Of a stretch of DNA of 64,000 bases, positions 46,195 to 56,137 are shown one piece after another. Position 1 is the first letter of the stretch. The number at the start of each line of letters is the position of its first letter. Source of the stretch: Hyphomicrobiales bacterium (GTDB lineage Bacteria; Pseudomonadota; Alphaproteobacteria; Rhizobiales; Rhizobiaceae); assembly GCA_900468535.1 (NCBI GenBank), contig UBTY01000016.1:124001-188000 (forward strand), read 5' to 3'. Both the position numbers and the translations under genes were made by a program. The notes beneath the pieces are model-generated. The model was not told where the DNA came from. It ran no database searches and was given only the letters and a program-made list of their open reading frames with translations.

Positions 46195-46281
46195 TCACAT
46201 TGCCATGCAGATCAGCGAGAAGCTGGCAACGAACATTGCGATGGAGGTGAATGCTGCGATATCACGGATCATGTCAGTCAT
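46195..46281 (-). CDS. 28-residue membrane microprotein
   Basis: The frame MTDMIRDIAAFTSIAMFVAS continues FSLICMAM and ends. It has a clear ribosome site (CAGGAGAGCC before the ATG), one hydrophobic helix covering residues 9-28, and lies alone between dnaE and a divergent exported protein gene. Short membrane proteins of this type are common and usually missed by annotation. Role unknown. Confidence 0.6.
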   Translation of the reverse strand: MTDMIRDIAAFTSIAMFVASFSLICMAM

Positions 46282-46384
46282 TTGGCTCTCCTGTTCTCTT
46301 ATGTTTATAATTTGTTCTCATATTGTTCTATTGTCAACAGGATTCCTTTCGGCTTGGCTGGCGGCACGGCAACGGGAGAAAAGC

Positions 46385-46969
46385 ATGTTTAAATTTGCAT
46401 TAACGGCAGCGCTGGCGCTTTCGGCGGCGTTTACCGCTCAAGCCGGACAGATCGATCCCTCGCGCATTGTCGATGCGGCGACCGGGGATTGGGACGGCGA
46501 CGGCAAGCCGGATCTCGCGCTGCTCGTGGCGCCTGAGGACAGCGCCAGCGACGATCAGATTGGCATCTACATCTATCTTCGCGATAGCGACCATGAGCTG
46601 CTGCGGCTGTCCGTAAGTGCTCTCAACAAGATCTGGGGCAGCACGGCGCCGGATGGCGTCTTTGGACAGGAGCCCTCAATAAAGGCCGTCGGCAAGTCCT
46701 CGATTGCCATTCACTCCCAGAACAGTGCGATCGGGCGCGACCGCTGGGACCAGACGCTGACGCTCGCCTACCGCAACAAGCAGTTTGTCGTCGCCGGCTA
46801 TACCTACAATCACTACGACACGCTCGACCCCGACGCGGGAGGCTCGTGCGACTACAATGCGCTCACGGGCAAGCTGCAGAAGGACGGCAAGGACGCCAAG
46901 GCCGAGGCGCGCGTCATACCGATCACAGACTGGAACGACGAGACCGGGCAATCCATCTGTGGCCAATAG
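46385..46969 (+). CDS. Exported protein with FG-GAP/VCBS-like motif
   Basis: Start at ATG 46385 (MFKFALTAALALSAAFTAQA), a clear signal peptide with cleavage after AQA. The 194-residue product has ATGDWDGDGKPDLALLV, a calcium-binding DxDxDGxxD segment as found in FG-GAP and VCBS repeats, present once. Two cysteines in the mature part (GSCDYN and SICGQ at the end) may pair. Likely periplasmic; function unknown. A longer open frame upstream encodes an unlikely extra membrane segment. Confidence 0.75.
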   Translation: MFKFALTAALALSAAFTAQAGQIDPSRIVDAATGDWDGDGKPDLALLVAPEDSASDDQIGIYIYLRDSDHELLRLSVSALNKIWGSTAPDGVFGQEPSIKAVGKSSIAIHSQNSAIGRDRWDQTLTLAYRNKQFVVAGYTYNHYDTLDPDAGGSCDYNALTGKLQKDGKDAKAEARVIPITDWNDETGQSICGQ

Positions 46970-47039
46970 GCACAGTTCTCTTTTTGTTCTTTACAAATAC
47001 GCACTTTGCTGAGAGCTTCCGGAAGGGAGGCACCTCACC

Positions 47040-47504
47040 ATGAACATAGCCGAATTGAACAGCTTTATCGTGGAAGCCAAGGCCGGCAGCTATGTCGGAG
47101 GCGGAACGACGTCGCCGGCCTGCAGGCAGGGGTCACACGACATCGGCTACCAGCGGGGCCGCTGGCGCTATCTCGACAGCTATTTCGGCGGCACGGATTT
47201 CGCCGGGCAGGAAGTGGTGTGGCTGGATGACGCGCCGGTCTGGGCGATGAACTACTTCGGGCGCATCGTCGAACGCTCGTTGATCGACGGCGAGCGGGCC
47301 GGCACCGTCATCAAGGCGGCATTGTCGAAAATGTATGCCGAGTACGGCTACTTCCTCGGCGGCATGGAGTTCGACCATCCGCTCGGCTTCTACGCCGATG
47401 AGAACACCGGTGACTGCCGCCATTTCAGCGGACGTGAAGTGATTGTCGTGAGCGAGCGCCGGGCCTACGAGCTCGATTACCGCGGCGGCCTCATTCACCC
47501 CTGA
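47040..47504 (+). CDS. DUF5680 family protein
   Basis: The 154-residue product begins MNIAELNSFIVEAKAGSYVG and holds SHDIGYQRGRWRYLDSYFGG, QEVVWLDDAPVWAMNYFG and GRYEL-like final strand DYRGGLI. This fits DUF5680, a small soluble alpha/beta family without known role. GGAAGGGAGG lies just upstream. It ends one base before the lolD stop, converging. Confidence 0.85.
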   Translation: MNIAELNSFIVEAKAGSYVGGGTTSPACRQGSHDIGYQRGRWRYLDSYFGGTDFAGQEVVWLDDAPVWAMNYFGRIVERSLIDGERAGTVIKAALSKMYAEYGYFLGGMEFDHPLGFYADENTGDCRHFSGREVIVVSERRAYELDYRGGLIHP

Positions 47505-48188
47505 TCAGAAATCGACGATTTTTCCGTCGGCGATCGTGACGCGGCGATCCATGCGTCCGGCGAGTTCGTGATTGTGGGTTGCGATCAATGCCGCCAGGCC
47601 TGATTGGCGCACCAGCGCCTCCAGCGCATCGAATACGTAGCTTGCGGTTTCGGGATCGAGGTTGCCGGTCGGCTCGTCCGCCAACAGCAGGCTCGGCGCA
47701 TTCGCCACGGCGCGTGCGATCGCGACGCGCTGCTGCTCGCCACCGGACAGTTCGCCGGGGCGATGCGCGCCTCGGTGGCCAATGCGCATGTAATCGAGCA
47801 ACTGGCCGGCACGCTCCCTGGCTTCCTTGCTCGGCAGGCCGGAGATCATCTGCGGCATCATGATGTTTTCGATCGCCGAGAACTCGGGCAGCAGGTGATG
47901 GAACTGGTAGACGAAACCGATCTCGCCGCGGCGGATGGCAGTGCGCTTGTCATCGGAAAGGCCGTCGCAGGGTACGCCGTTGATCGACACTTCGCCGCCA
48001 TCAGGATGCTCCAGAAGACCTGCGACATGCAGAAGCGTCGACTTGCCGGTGCCCGATGGCGCGACGAGCGCGACGATTTCGCCGCTGTTCAGCGTGAAAT
48101 CGGCGCCCTTGAGAATGGATAGCAGGGTCTCGCCCTGACCGTACTGGCGCTCGACGCCGGAAAGCTTGAGAACGGTATTCCGCTTCAT
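47505..48188 (-). CDS. lolD: Lipoprotein-releasing ABC transporter ATP-binding protein
   Basis: The 227-residue ATPase starts at ATG 48188 ([20 protein letters not shown]). Walker A reads APSGTGKST (Ala in place of the first Gly), the signature [14 protein letters not shown] and Walker [13 protein letters not shown] follow. It powers release of outer-membrane lipoproteins by the LolCDE complex. The permease gene ends 14 bases upstream of its start. Confidence 0.93.
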   Translation of the reverse strand: MKRNTVLKLSGVERQYGQGETLLSILKGADFTLNSGEIVALVAPSGTGKSTLLHVAGLLEHPDGGEVSINGVPCDGLSDDKRTAIRRGEIGFVYQFHHLLPEFSAIENIMMPQMISGLPSKEARERAGQLLDYMRIGHRGAHRPGELSGGEQQRVAIARAVANAPSLLLADEPTGNLDPETASYVFDALEALVRQSGLAALIATHNHELAGRMDRRVTIADGKIVDF

Positions 48189-48202
48189 GAAATGAGCATT
48201 CC

Positions 48203-49510
48203 TTATTCGTAGCGCAGGGCCTGCACGGGATCGAGCTTGGATGCTCGCCATGCTGGGAAGATCGTTGCGATGAAGGAGAGCGTCAGCGCCATGACGACGA
48301 CGGATACCGTCTCGCCGAGCTCCATCTTTGCCGGCAGCTGGCTGAGGAAGTAGAGCTGCGGATCAAACAACACCGTGCCGGAGACCCAGGAGAAGAACTC
48401 GCGGATCTTCTCGATGTTGATGCAGACAATCACGCCGAGCAGGACGCCGGCAAGCGTTCCGACGATGCCGATCGCGGCACCCGTCATGAAGAAGATGCGC
48501 ATGATCGCGCCTGACGTTGCGCCCATGGTGCGCAAGATCGCGATATCGCTGCCCTTGTCCTTCACCAGCATGATCAGGCCGGAGATGATGTTCAGCGCAG
48601 CGACAAGCACGATCAACGTCAGGATCATGAACATCACGTTGCGCTCGACCTGCAGCGCGGAGAAGAATGTCTGGTTGCGCTGGCGCCAGTCGGTTATCGC
48701 AATCTGCCGGCCGGCGGCTGCCTCCACCTTCGGACGCAGGCTGTCGATATCGTCAGGATTGTCCGCGAACAGCTCGATCGATTGAACCAAGCCATCCGCA
48801 TTGAAGTAGAGCTGCGATTCCTCGAGCGGCATATAGATGATCGAGGCATCGTATTCCGACATGCCGATCTCGAATATGCCCGACACCTTGTAGGACTTGA
48901 CCCGCGGGTTGACACCCATCGGCGTGATGTCACCCTCCGGTGAGATCAGCGTAATGTTGTCACCTGCCTGCAATCCGAGCTGGTCGGCCATACGGGAACC
49001 GATCAACACCCCCTGCCCGGCAGCGAAGCCGACGAGATCGCCGGACTTGATGTTGCTGGAGATCGTCTTGACCTTGTCGAGATCCTCGGCGCGGATACCG
49101 CGTACGAGGGCACCCGTGCCGGCGCCGCCCTGACCGGAAGCCAGCGTCTGGCCTTCGACGAGCGGCAGCGCGAGCTTGATGCCGGGGACCGCGCCAAGGC
49201 GATCCGTCAAAGCGGCGTAGTCGGTAAAGGGACCATCGATCGGCTGCACGATCATGTGACCGTTGATGCCGAGAATTCGCGAAATCAGCTCCGTGCGGAA
49301 GCCGTTCATGACAGCCATGACGATGATCAGCGTCGCGACGCCGAGCATGATGCCGATGAAGGAGAAGCCGGCGATCACGGAAATGAACGCCTCCTTGCGG
49401 CGGGCGCGCAGATAGCGCCACGCCACAAGTCTTTCAAAGGCGGAAAATGGCCGGCTGGCCGGCGCCGGGCCGGATGTGGAACCCCGCTGGCTCACCGTTG
49501 CATCTGCCAT
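48203..49510 (-). CDS. lolC: Lipoprotein-releasing ABC transporter permease
   Basis: The 435-residue FtsX-family permease has the N-terminal helix ([34 protein letters not shown]), a large periplasmic MacB-like domain and three C-terminal helices ending [21 protein letters not shown]. Only one permease gene is present, so the complex may contain two copies of the same subunit (LolF type), as in other alphaproteobacteria. It lies 15 bases downstream of proS. Confidence 0.93.
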   Translation of the reverse strand: MADATVSQRGSTSGPAPASRPFSAFERLVAWRYLRARRKEAFISVIAGFSFIGIMLGVATLIIVMAVMNGFRTELISRILGINGHMIVQPIDGPFTDYAALTDRLGAVPGIKLALPLVEGQTLASGQGGAGTGALVRGIRAEDLDKVKTISSNIKSGDLVGFAAGQGVLIGSRMADQLGLQAGDNITLISPEGDITPMGVNPRVKSYKVSGIFEIGMSEYDASIIYMPLEESQLYFNADGLVQSIELFADNPDDIDSLRPKVEAAAGRQIAITDWRQRNQTFFSALQVERNVMFMILTLIVLVAALNIISGLIMLVKDKGSDIAILRTMGATSGAIMRIFFMTGAAIGIVGTLAGVLLGVIVCINIEKIREFFSWVSGTVLFDPQLYFLSQLPAKMELGETVSVVVMALTLSFIATIFPAWRASKLDPVQALRYE

Positions 49511-49525
49511 TTCGCCTCCGCTTTC

Positions 49526-50848
49526 TTAGCCTGCGAGCTTCTTGATCGCCGCGTCGATGGTCATCGTTTCGCGAGCGCCCGTCTTGCGGTCCTTGACTTC
49601 GACTTCGCCGCTCGCGACCGCACGCGGGCCGGCAATGATCTGGAGCGGGACGCCGATCAGGTCGGCGGTCGCAAACTTCGTTCCGGCGCGGTCGTCGGTA
49701 TCGTCGTAAAGGACGTCCTTGCCGGCGTTCGACAGTGCCGCGTAGATCTTTTCGCAGGCAGCATCGCACGCCGCATCACCGGCCTTCATGTTGATCACGA
49801 CCACATCGAACGGCGCAACGGACGCCGGCCAGATGATTCCATTCTCGTCATGCGATGCTTCGATGATGGCGGGAACAAGGCGGGTCGGACCGATACCGTA
49901 GGAACCCATGTGAACAACGTGTTCCTTGCCGTCAGGTCCCTGCACCTTCGCACCCATCGGCTCGGAGTATTTGGTGCCGAAGTAGAAGATGTGGCCGACT
50001 TCGATGCCGCGGGCCGAAAGGCGATCGCTCTCGGGAATGGCGTCGAATGCGGCTTCGTCGTGCATCTCCGAAGTCGCGGCATAAACCGATGTCCACTTGT
50101 CGAAGATCGCCTGCATACCGGCGACGTCGTCGAAATCGATATCGGCTGCCGGAATGTCGAAGTTCACGAAATCGCGGTGCGAGAACACTTCAGACTCGCC
50201 GGTGTCGGCGAGAATGATGAACTCGTGGCTATGATTGCCGCCGATCGGGCCGGTGTCGGCGCGCATCGGAATGGCGCGCAGACCGAGACGGTCGAACGTG
50301 CGAAGGTAGGCCGCGAACATCTTGTTATAGGAGTGAACGGCGTCTTCCTTGGTCAGATCGAAGGAGTAGGCATCCTTCATCAGGAATTCGCGCGAGCGCA
50401 TCGTGCCGAAGCGCGGACGGATCTCGTCACGGAACTTCAGCTGGATGTGATAGAGATTGAGCGGCAGGCTCTTGTACGACTTTACGTAGGACCGGAAGAT
50501 ATCCGTGACCATTTCTTCGTTGGTCGGGCCGTACAGCATGGGACGGTCCTGGCGATCCTTGATGCGCAGCATTTCCTTGCCGTAAGCATCGTAACGACCG
50601 CTTTCCTGCCAGAGCTCGGCCGACTGCAGCGTCGGCATCGACAGCTCGATCGCGCCCGAGCGGTTCTGCTCTTCCCGGATAATGTTGTTGACCTTGTCGA
50701 GGACGCGTTTGCCGAGCGGCAGCCACGAATAGATGCCCTGCGACTGCTGCCGGATCATACCGGCACGCAGCATCAGCCGGTGGGAAACGATCTCCGCTTC
50801 CTTGGGGTTTTCCTTGAGGATGGGCATGAAATAGCGGGACAGACGCAT
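49526..50848 (-). CDS. proS: Prolyl-tRNA synthetase
   Basis: The 440-residue class II synthetase begins [20 protein letters not shown] and contains motif 2 ([27 protein letters not shown]) and motif 3 ([17 protein letters not shown]), followed by the anticodon-binding domain. At 440 residues it lacks the full YbaK-like editing insertion of E. coli ProRS, as is usual in this group. Heads a proS-lolC-lolD unit. Confidence 0.97.
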   Translation of the reverse strand: MRLSRYFMPILKENPKEAEIVSHRLMLRAGMIRQQSQGIYSWLPLGKRVLDKVNNIIREEQNRSGAIELSMPTLQSAELWQESGRYDAYGKEMLRIKDRQDRPMLYGPTNEEMVTDIFRSYVKSYKSLPLNLYHIQLKFRDEIRPRFGTMRSREFLMKDAYSFDLTKEDAVHSYNKMFAAYLRTFDRLGLRAIPMRADTGPIGGNHSHEFIILADTGESEVFSHRDFVNFDIPAADIDFDDVAGMQAIFDKWTSVYAATSEMHDEAAFDAIPESDRLSARGIEVGHIFYFGTKYSEPMGAKVQGPDGKEHVVHMGSYGIGPTRLVPAIIEASHDENGIIWPASVAPFDVVVINMKAGDAACDAACEKIYAALSNAGKDVLYDDTDDRAGTKFATADLIGVPLQIIAGPRAVASGEVEVKDRKTGARETMTIDAAIKKLAG

Positions 50849-51079
50849 GGCGAACTTCCGGAACAGTTGAGATGCCGCAGAATGCGGAATCGAAGGCGAT
50901 CGTTAATATTGGCAGCGTTCATAGCCGCTTCGCGGAAGGAAGGAAACCCGCGACAGATACAAGCCACCTTCCGTACCAGCAAGTTCGGCCAACAAAATGG
51001 CACCATTGTAGAAAAGTACGTGATTATAATGGTTTGCAGGAAATCCTTATCAACAGAAAAAAAATGCTACACTGTAGCA

Positions 51080-51275
51080 AAAATGCAAAAAAACCTGATG
51101 ACAAAGCCCAATCTTTGAGCTAGCTTTAGCCCACAAAACAGGCAGAGAGTTAATCTCCGTCAAATTCGCGGTCAAGTCTTGGGAGGATCAGATCTTAGGC
51201 GCGCTCGTCGCAGCCCCGGCAACGGTTACAGATCACGCGATACTTAAAACAAGGCTTTTAGCCTTGTTTTTTTTT
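51080..51275 (+). ncRNA. Candidate small RNA ending in a strong terminator
   Basis: Between the palindrome at 51065-51079 and the terminator at 51246-51275 there is no open frame with a ribosome site, yet an excellent terminator closes a region with no upstream rightward gene. A free transcript of up to about 200 bases is the simplest explanation. A weak promoter (TTATCA, 15 bases, TACACT) overlaps the palindrome. The family is not recognised. Confidence 0.4.
51246..51275 (+). terminator. Rho-independent terminator
   Basis: Stem ACAAGGCT (51249-51256) with AGCCTTGT (51260-51267), three-base loop, extended by AAA/TTT and followed by a run of eight Ts. Confidence 0.88.
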
Positions 51276-51410
51276 GCTTTTTCGACAGCCCCGATATCCA
51301 TCAGACGTAACGAAAGGCCGGCTTTCCGTTACGGAAGGCACATGCCTGACTTTCATGACAAGGGTATGACGAGTTCTGGGGACAAGTGCCCAAGCTTTGA
51401 GCAAGCGCCC

Positions 51411-51692
51411 TTATACGTTCGAGAAGGACGGGCCGATCTGCGGCAGAGCATCGAAGCCCCAGCCGAAGTAATTCGATGAGATATACCAGGCGGCGTAAAT
51501 TACCGCCGAGACGATCGTGGTCAGCGAGAAGACGAAGAGCGGACGAAACTTGGTGGGCGCGCTAGGCACCGTCCCGAGCACGATATCGTTGTCTTCCGCC
51601 TGCGTGCGCAGACCGATCGGCAGGACGCCGAAAAGCGTAATCCACCAAACGATGAAATAGACGGCGAAGCCCTGGAGAAATGTCTGCAGCAT
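51411..51692 (-). CDS. DUF1467 family membrane protein
   Basis: The 93-residue product has two hydrophobic helices (about residues 5-27 and 50-72) and the family block WWITLFGVLPIGLRTQAEDNDIVLGTVPSAP, matching DUF1467, found widely in alphaproteobacteria next to mce and proS. Role unknown. It lies about 120 bases downstream of mce. Confidence 0.92.
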   Translation of the reverse strand: MLQTFLQGFAVYFIVWWITLFGVLPIGLRTQAEDNDIVLGTVPSAPTKFRPLFVFSLTTIVSAVIYAAWYISSNYFGWGFDALPQIGPSFSNV

Positions 51693-51811
51693 TCGTTATC
51701 CCATACACCGTGCCATACGGTTTCTCTAGGCGCTTATAAGCCGTCGCGGTGGTCAATTCCAAGATAGCTCGTCCGTTTCAGCGAGCTTGGGTCACTCTGA
51801 CGCAGCCGGCC

Positions 51812-52216
51812 TTAAACCTGCTCGAGTTCGATCAACGTTCCGAAGAAGTCCTTCGGATGCAGAAACAGCACCGGCTTGCCGTGAGCGCCAATCTTCGGAT
51901 CACCGTTGCCGAGCACCCGGGCGCCAGACGCAACAAGCTGATCCCGTGCGGCAAGCAGGTCCACCACCTCGTAGCAGATGTGATGCATCCCGCCGGCCGG
52001 GCTCTTCTCAAGAAACGCGGTGATGGGTGAGCCCTCACCCAACGGCTCCAAGAGTTCGACCTTGGTGTTCGGAAGTTCGACAAACACCACGGTGACGCCA
52101 TGCTCGGGCAGAGGCTGTGCGGCCGATACGACAGCGCCCAACGTATCGCGATAGGCAGCAGTGGCGGCGGCCAGATCCGGTACGGCGATCGCGATGTGGT
52201 TGACGCGGCCCAGCAT
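51812..52216 (-). CDS. mce: Methylmalonyl-CoA/ethylmalonyl-CoA epimerase
   Basis: The 134-residue vicinal-oxygen-chelate protein begins MLGRVNHIAIAVPDLAAATA (metal His in NHIAIAV), with VELLEPLGEGSPI and GMHHICYEVVDL (second His) and a final Glu in GTLIELEQV. It interconverts methylmalonyl-CoA epimers in propionate and ethylmalonyl-CoA metabolism. It starts six bases after the RNase J gene. Confidence 0.95.
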   Translation of the reverse strand: MLGRVNHIAIAVPDLAAATAAYRDTLGAVVSAAQPLPEHGVTVVFVELPNTKVELLEPLGEGSPITAFLEKSPAGGMHHICYEVVDLLAARDQLVASGARVLGNGDPKIGAHGKPVLFLHPKDFFGTLIELEQV

Positions 52217-52221
52217 CGTGG

Positions 52222-53892
52222 TCAGATCTTGTTGACGAAAACGGTGACGACGGGCTTCTTGCCCCAGATCTGGTTGGCAGCGGCACGCACCGCACGGCGG
52301 ACCGATTCCTGAAGCAGATCGAGATCCTTTCGGCGCGCACGCGGGATGCTCTCCAGCGCGCCCACGGCGGCGTCATAGAGCGCATCCTCCATCTCGTCGC
52401 CTTCGTCGTCGTAGACAGGCAGACCGATAGCGACAAGATCGGGCTCTCCGACGATATCGAAGCGGCCGTCGATGATGACGTTGACCGCGACATGGCCGAC
52501 ATAGGAGAGCTTCTTGCGCTCGCCGATCCCCATCTCGTCGAAGTCGCCGATCAGCGCCCCATCCTTGTAGATTCGGCCGTGTGGCGCCTCGTCGATGACT
52601 TCGACGGGTCCCGGCGCCAGGCGAAGGACATCACCGTTGCGGACGCGCGGCACGATGCCGATGCCGGACTGCTCGGCAAGCTCCTTGTGCGCCGTGAGGT
52701 GCGCCGCCTCCCCGTGAACAGGCACGACGATCTTCGGCCGTGTCAGCTCGTACATCTTCTGCAGCTCGTTGCGCCGCGGATGTCCGGAGACGTGAACCAA
52801 TGCCTCGCTATCCGTGATGATGTGGATGCCCTGCTCGATGAGGCCGTTCTTGATGTCTCCGATCGCCTTTTCATTGCCCGGGATAGCGCGGGAGGAGAAG
52901 ACAACGATATCGCCTGCGGCGAGCGCAACGTTGCGCATCTCGTCGCGCGAGAGCTTGGCGAGTGCAGCGCGGGGCTCGCCCTGGCTTCCCGTCAAGATGA
53001 CCACGACCTTGTCACGCGGGATATAGCCGTACTCGTCTTCCGAGATGAACGGCTTCACGCCTTCCAGAAGGCCGAGATCACGCGATACATCGACGACCCG
53101 CTTCAGCGAGCTTCCGAGCAGAAGCACCTCGCGGCCAGCAGCCTCGGCGGCCTCGGCAACCGTGCGGATACGGCCGACGTTGGACGAGAATGTCGTGACT
53201 GCCACGCGGCCTTCGGCATTCTCGATGATCTTGCGCAGGCTTTCCGAGACATCCTTCTCGGACGGCGAAACGCCGTCGCGAAGGGCATTGGTGGAATCGC
53301 ACATCAGCGCAAGTACGCCCTCGTCGCCCAACTGGCGGAAGCGCGTCTCGTCGGTCAGTGGTCCAAGCGATGGCTCGTGATCGATCTTCCAATCGCCCGT
53401 GTGGATCACATTGCCCAGCGGCGTCCGGATCACCAGCGACATCGGCTCCGGTATGGAATGGTTGACCGCCACGCCTTCGACGCTGAAGGGGCCGGCGTTG
53501 ACGGTGTCACCCGCCGTAAACAGCGTTACCGGGATTTCGCCGATCGCGGACTTCTCGAAGTTGCGCTTCGCCTCAAGCAGGCCGGCAGTAAAGGCGGAGG
53601 CGTAAACGGGAACATTGAGACCGGGCCACAGGTCCGCAAGCGCGCCGTAGTGGTCCTCATGCGCATGCGTAATGAAGATCGCCTTCAGACTCTTGCGCTC
53701 GCTGGCGAGATAACGAATGTCCGGCAGCACGAGGTCAACACCCGGCAGATCGGGGCCCGGGAAAGTAACGCCGCAGTCGACCATGATCCACTGGCGATGG
53801 TCCGGCGGGCCGTAGCCATAGAGGGCGAGGTTCATCCCGATCTCGCCTACGCCGCCCAACGGCAGAAATACCAGTTCGTCCTGCTTCGCCAT
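52222..53892 (-). CDS. rnj: Ribonuclease J
   Basis: Start at ATG 53892 (MAKQDELVFLPLGGVGEIG). The 556-residue metallo-beta-lactamase/beta-CASP nuclease has THAHEDHYGAL, HTGDWKID, CDSTNAL, the beta-CASP block with VHVSGHPRRNELQ and a C-terminal dimer domain. It acts in rRNA maturation and mRNA decay; rhizobia carry it beside RNase E. It lies 17 bases downstream of birA. Confidence 0.96.
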   Translation of the reverse strand: MAKQDELVFLPLGGVGEIGMNLALYGYGPPDHRQWIMVDCGVTFPGPDLPGVDLVLPDIRYLASERKSLKAIFITHAHEDHYGALADLWPGLNVPVYASAFTAGLLEAKRNFEKSAIGEIPVTLFTAGDTVNAGPFSVEGVAVNHSIPEPMSLVIRTPLGNVIHTGDWKIDHEPSLGPLTDETRFRQLGDEGVLALMCDSTNALRDGVSPSEKDVSESLRKIIENAEGRVAVTTFSSNVGRIRTVAEAAEAAGREVLLLGSSLKRVVDVSRDLGLLEGVKPFISEDEYGYIPRDKVVVILTGSQGEPRAALAKLSRDEMRNVALAAGDIVVFSSRAIPGNEKAIGDIKNGLIEQGIHIITDSEALVHVSGHPRRNELQKMYELTRPKIVVPVHGEAAHLTAHKELAEQSGIGIVPRVRNGDVLRLAPGPVEVIDEAPHGRIYKDGALIGDFDEMGIGERKKLSYVGHVAVNVIIDGRFDIVGEPDLVAIGLPVYDDEGDEMEDALYDAAVGALESIPRARRKDLDLLQESVRRAVRAAANQIWGKKPVVTVFVNKI

Positions 53893-53909
53893 ATTATTCT
53901 TTTTTCCAA

Positions 53910-54674
53910 TCAACCAAAGAAGACATCGCCGGCGGCGATCGTCATCATCCTGCCTGCCCCAGTATCGAGCTTCAACAGGCCATTATCATCAATTCCGACG
54001 AAGTGCCCGGAAATCGAACGATCCGGCAGGTTCACGGTTATCTTTTCGCCAATGCCGCAGGCGACCCCGCGCCAGTGTTCGGTGATCTCGCGCACGCCGC
54101 GGCCGCGGTCCCAGGCTTCCAATACTTCGGCCATCGATGCAAAAAGATGGGCGAAGACGTCTTCCGGAGAAGCGGAACTGCCCTGCTCGCGCAGGCAAGT
54201 CACCGGATACAGGGGATTTTCGGGCATGAAGGCGACGTTGATGCCGATGCCGATAACCAGCGCGTGCCGTCCGTCGGGAAGCGCTTCACCCTCGACGAGG
54301 ATGCCGCAGGTCTTCTTGCGCCCGATCAGGATATCGTTGGGCCACTTTACTTCCAACGGCTCGGCAGTGTGCGGCAGAACCTGGCGCACCGCCTGATGCA
54401 CAGCGACCGCAATCGCCAGCGGCAGTGAGCCAAGGCGCTCCATCGGCGCGGGATCGATAAGGAGAAGCGAGGCGTAGAGATTGCCCCGTTCCGAAACCCA
54501 GGGGCGTCCCCGGCGGCCGCGACCGCCGGTCTGCTTTTCCGCTGTCACCCAGAGGAGACCGCGGTCCCCTGCCCGAGCCCGGGCAAGGCATTCGCTATTG
54601 GTGGACGATGTTTCCGACAGAGCCTCGTGCCTGAAATCGTCAAGCGATATCCGGCGCCGTGCGTCGAAGCTCAT
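53910..54674 (-). CDS. birA: Biotin-[acetyl-CoA carboxylase] ligase
   Basis: The 254-residue protein has the biotin-binding block TAEKQTGGRGRRGRPWVS, VKWPNDILIGRKKTCGIL and GIGINVAFMP, plus the C-terminal SH3-like domain. There is no N-terminal helix-turn-helix, so it is monofunctional and not a repressor. Its start overlaps the last base of nuoN, so it is read as part of the nuo unit. Confidence 0.95.
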   Translation of the reverse strand: MSFDARRRISLDDFRHEALSETSSTNSECLARARAGDRGLLWVTAEKQTGGRGRRGRPWVSERGNLYASLLLIDPAPMERLGSLPLAIAVAVHQAVRQVLPHTAEPLEVKWPNDILIGRKKTCGILVEGEALPDGRHALVIGIGINVAFMPENPLYPVTCLREQGSSASPEDVFAHLFASMAEVLEAWDRGRGVREITEHWRGVACGIGEKITVNLPDRSISGHFVGIDDNGLLKLDTGAGRMMTIAAGDVFFG

Positions 54675-56119
54675 CAGAAGAGTGTCGCCGCAGCAAGCTC
54701 GGCCGCACCACCGATCGGGCCGCCGATGAAGACATAGGCGAGAACCAGCAGGCCGGACACGCCGAAGACGAGACGCAGCGAACCCGATACCCGAGCGAAC
54801 TCGCCGGTCGCTTCATCGAACCACATCAGCTTGATGACGCGCAGATAGTAGAACGCGCCAACGACCGAGGAAAGGATACCGATGATGGCAAGCGCATAGA
54901 GCTTGGCTTCGATGGCAGCGACGAAGACGAAGTACTTCGCGAAGAAGCCTGCCAGCGGCGGAATGCCCGCAAGCGAGAACATCAGGATCGTGAAGATGGT
55001 CGCCATGAACGGATTGGTGGTCGACAGGCCGGCAAGATCGCTGACGTTTTCAACGACGGTGCCGTCCTTGCGGCGCATCGACATGATGATCGCGAAGCCA
55101 CCGAGCGTCATGATCATGTAGATGACCATGTAGAGCATGACACCGGAGACACCGGTCTGGTTGCCGGCGGCAAGACCGACCAGCGCGTAGCCCATGTGGC
55201 CGATCGACGAATAGGCCATCAGTCGCTTGATGTTCTTCTGGCCGATGGCAGCGAACGAGCCGAGCAGCATAGAGGCGATCGAGATGAAGACGACAACCTG
55301 CTGCCAGTCAGCCATGACAGGCTGGAATGCCGTGATGACGATGCGGGTCATCATCGCCATTGCGGCAACCTTCGGTGCGCTGGCAAGGAAAGCCGTTACC
55401 GGGGTCGGAGCACCTTCGTAAACGTCTGGCGTCCACATGTGGAACGGCACGGCCGAGATCTTGAAGGCAATACCGGCCAGGATGAAGACGAGACCGAAGA
55501 TCAGGCCGAGCGAACGGGCGCCGTCAACCGTCAGGGCCTGCGCGATCGCAGCAAACTGCGTGTGACCAGTGAAGCCGTAAACGAGCGACATGCCGTAAAG
55601 CAGCATGCCCGACGACAGCGCGCCAAGCACGAAATACTTCAGGCCGGCTTCGGTGGACTTCGCGCTGTCGCGGTTGATCGCGGCAACGACGTAGATCGCG
55701 AGCGACTGAAGTTCGAGGCCGAGATACAGCGAGATGAGATCGTTGGCCGAAATCATCAGCAGGATACCGAGCGTGCAGAGCACGATCAGAACCGGGAACT
55801 CGAACTTGTCGAGCTGGTTTTCCTTCGCGAGACCGAGCGACATGAAGAGCGCCACGATCGAGCCGACCAGTGCCGTCACCTTCATGAAACGGCCGAAGCC
55901 GTCCGACAGGAAGACGCCGCCATAGGCAACGCCTTCGCTCGGAACGAATACCAGCCAGAAGGCGGCTGCCGCCAGGACGATTATCGCGAGAACGCTGACC
56001 GTACGGCCCGAACGTTCACCCGAGAAAACGCCGATCATCAGCAGCACCAAGGCGCCGACAGCAAGGATCAGTTCCGGAATGGAAAGATGCAGGCTTGCGA
56101 GAAGTGTTTCAGAGGTCAT
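54674..56119 (-). CDS. nuoN: NADH-quinone oxidoreductase subunit N
   Basis: The 481-residue membrane subunit has about fourteen helices and the antiporter-like blocks [22 protein letters not shown] and [28 protein letters not shown]. It is one of three proton-pumping modules (L, M, N). It is the last nuo gene and is followed directly by birA. Confidence 0.97.
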   Translation of the reverse strand: MTSETLLASLHLSIPELILAVGALVLLMIGVFSGERSGRTVSVLAIIVLAAAAFWLVFVPSEGVAYGGVFLSDGFGRFMKVTALVGSIVALFMSLGLAKENQLDKFEFPVLIVLCTLGILLMISANDLISLYLGLELQSLAIYVVAAINRDSAKSTEAGLKYFVLGALSSGMLLYGMSLVYGFTGHTQFAAIAQALTVDGARSLGLIFGLVFILAGIAFKISAVPFHMWTPDVYEGAPTPVTAFLASAPKVAAMAMMTRIVITAFQPVMADWQQVVVFISIASMLLGSFAAIGQKNIKRLMAYSSIGHMGYALVGLAAGNQTGVSGVMLYMVIYMIMTLGGFAIIMSMRRKDGTVVENVSDLAGLSTTNPFMATIFTILMFSLAGIPPLAGFFAKYFVFVAAIEAKLYALAIIGILSSVVGAFYYLRVIKLMWFDEATGEFARVSGSLRLVFGVSGLLVLAYVFIGGPIGGAAELAAATLF

Positions 56120-56137
56120 GTCCCAAAAGTCCCGTCA

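Larger units (their letters stand above)
50849..51410. other. Intergenic stretch holding a candidate sRNA
   Basis: No protein gene is supported. It contains the perfect palindrome TGCTACA-C-TGTAGCA at 51065-51079 in an A-rich region, a candidate RNA and a strong terminator at 51246-51275, and a GC-balanced remainder up to the end of the DUF1467 gene. Confidence 0.5.
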
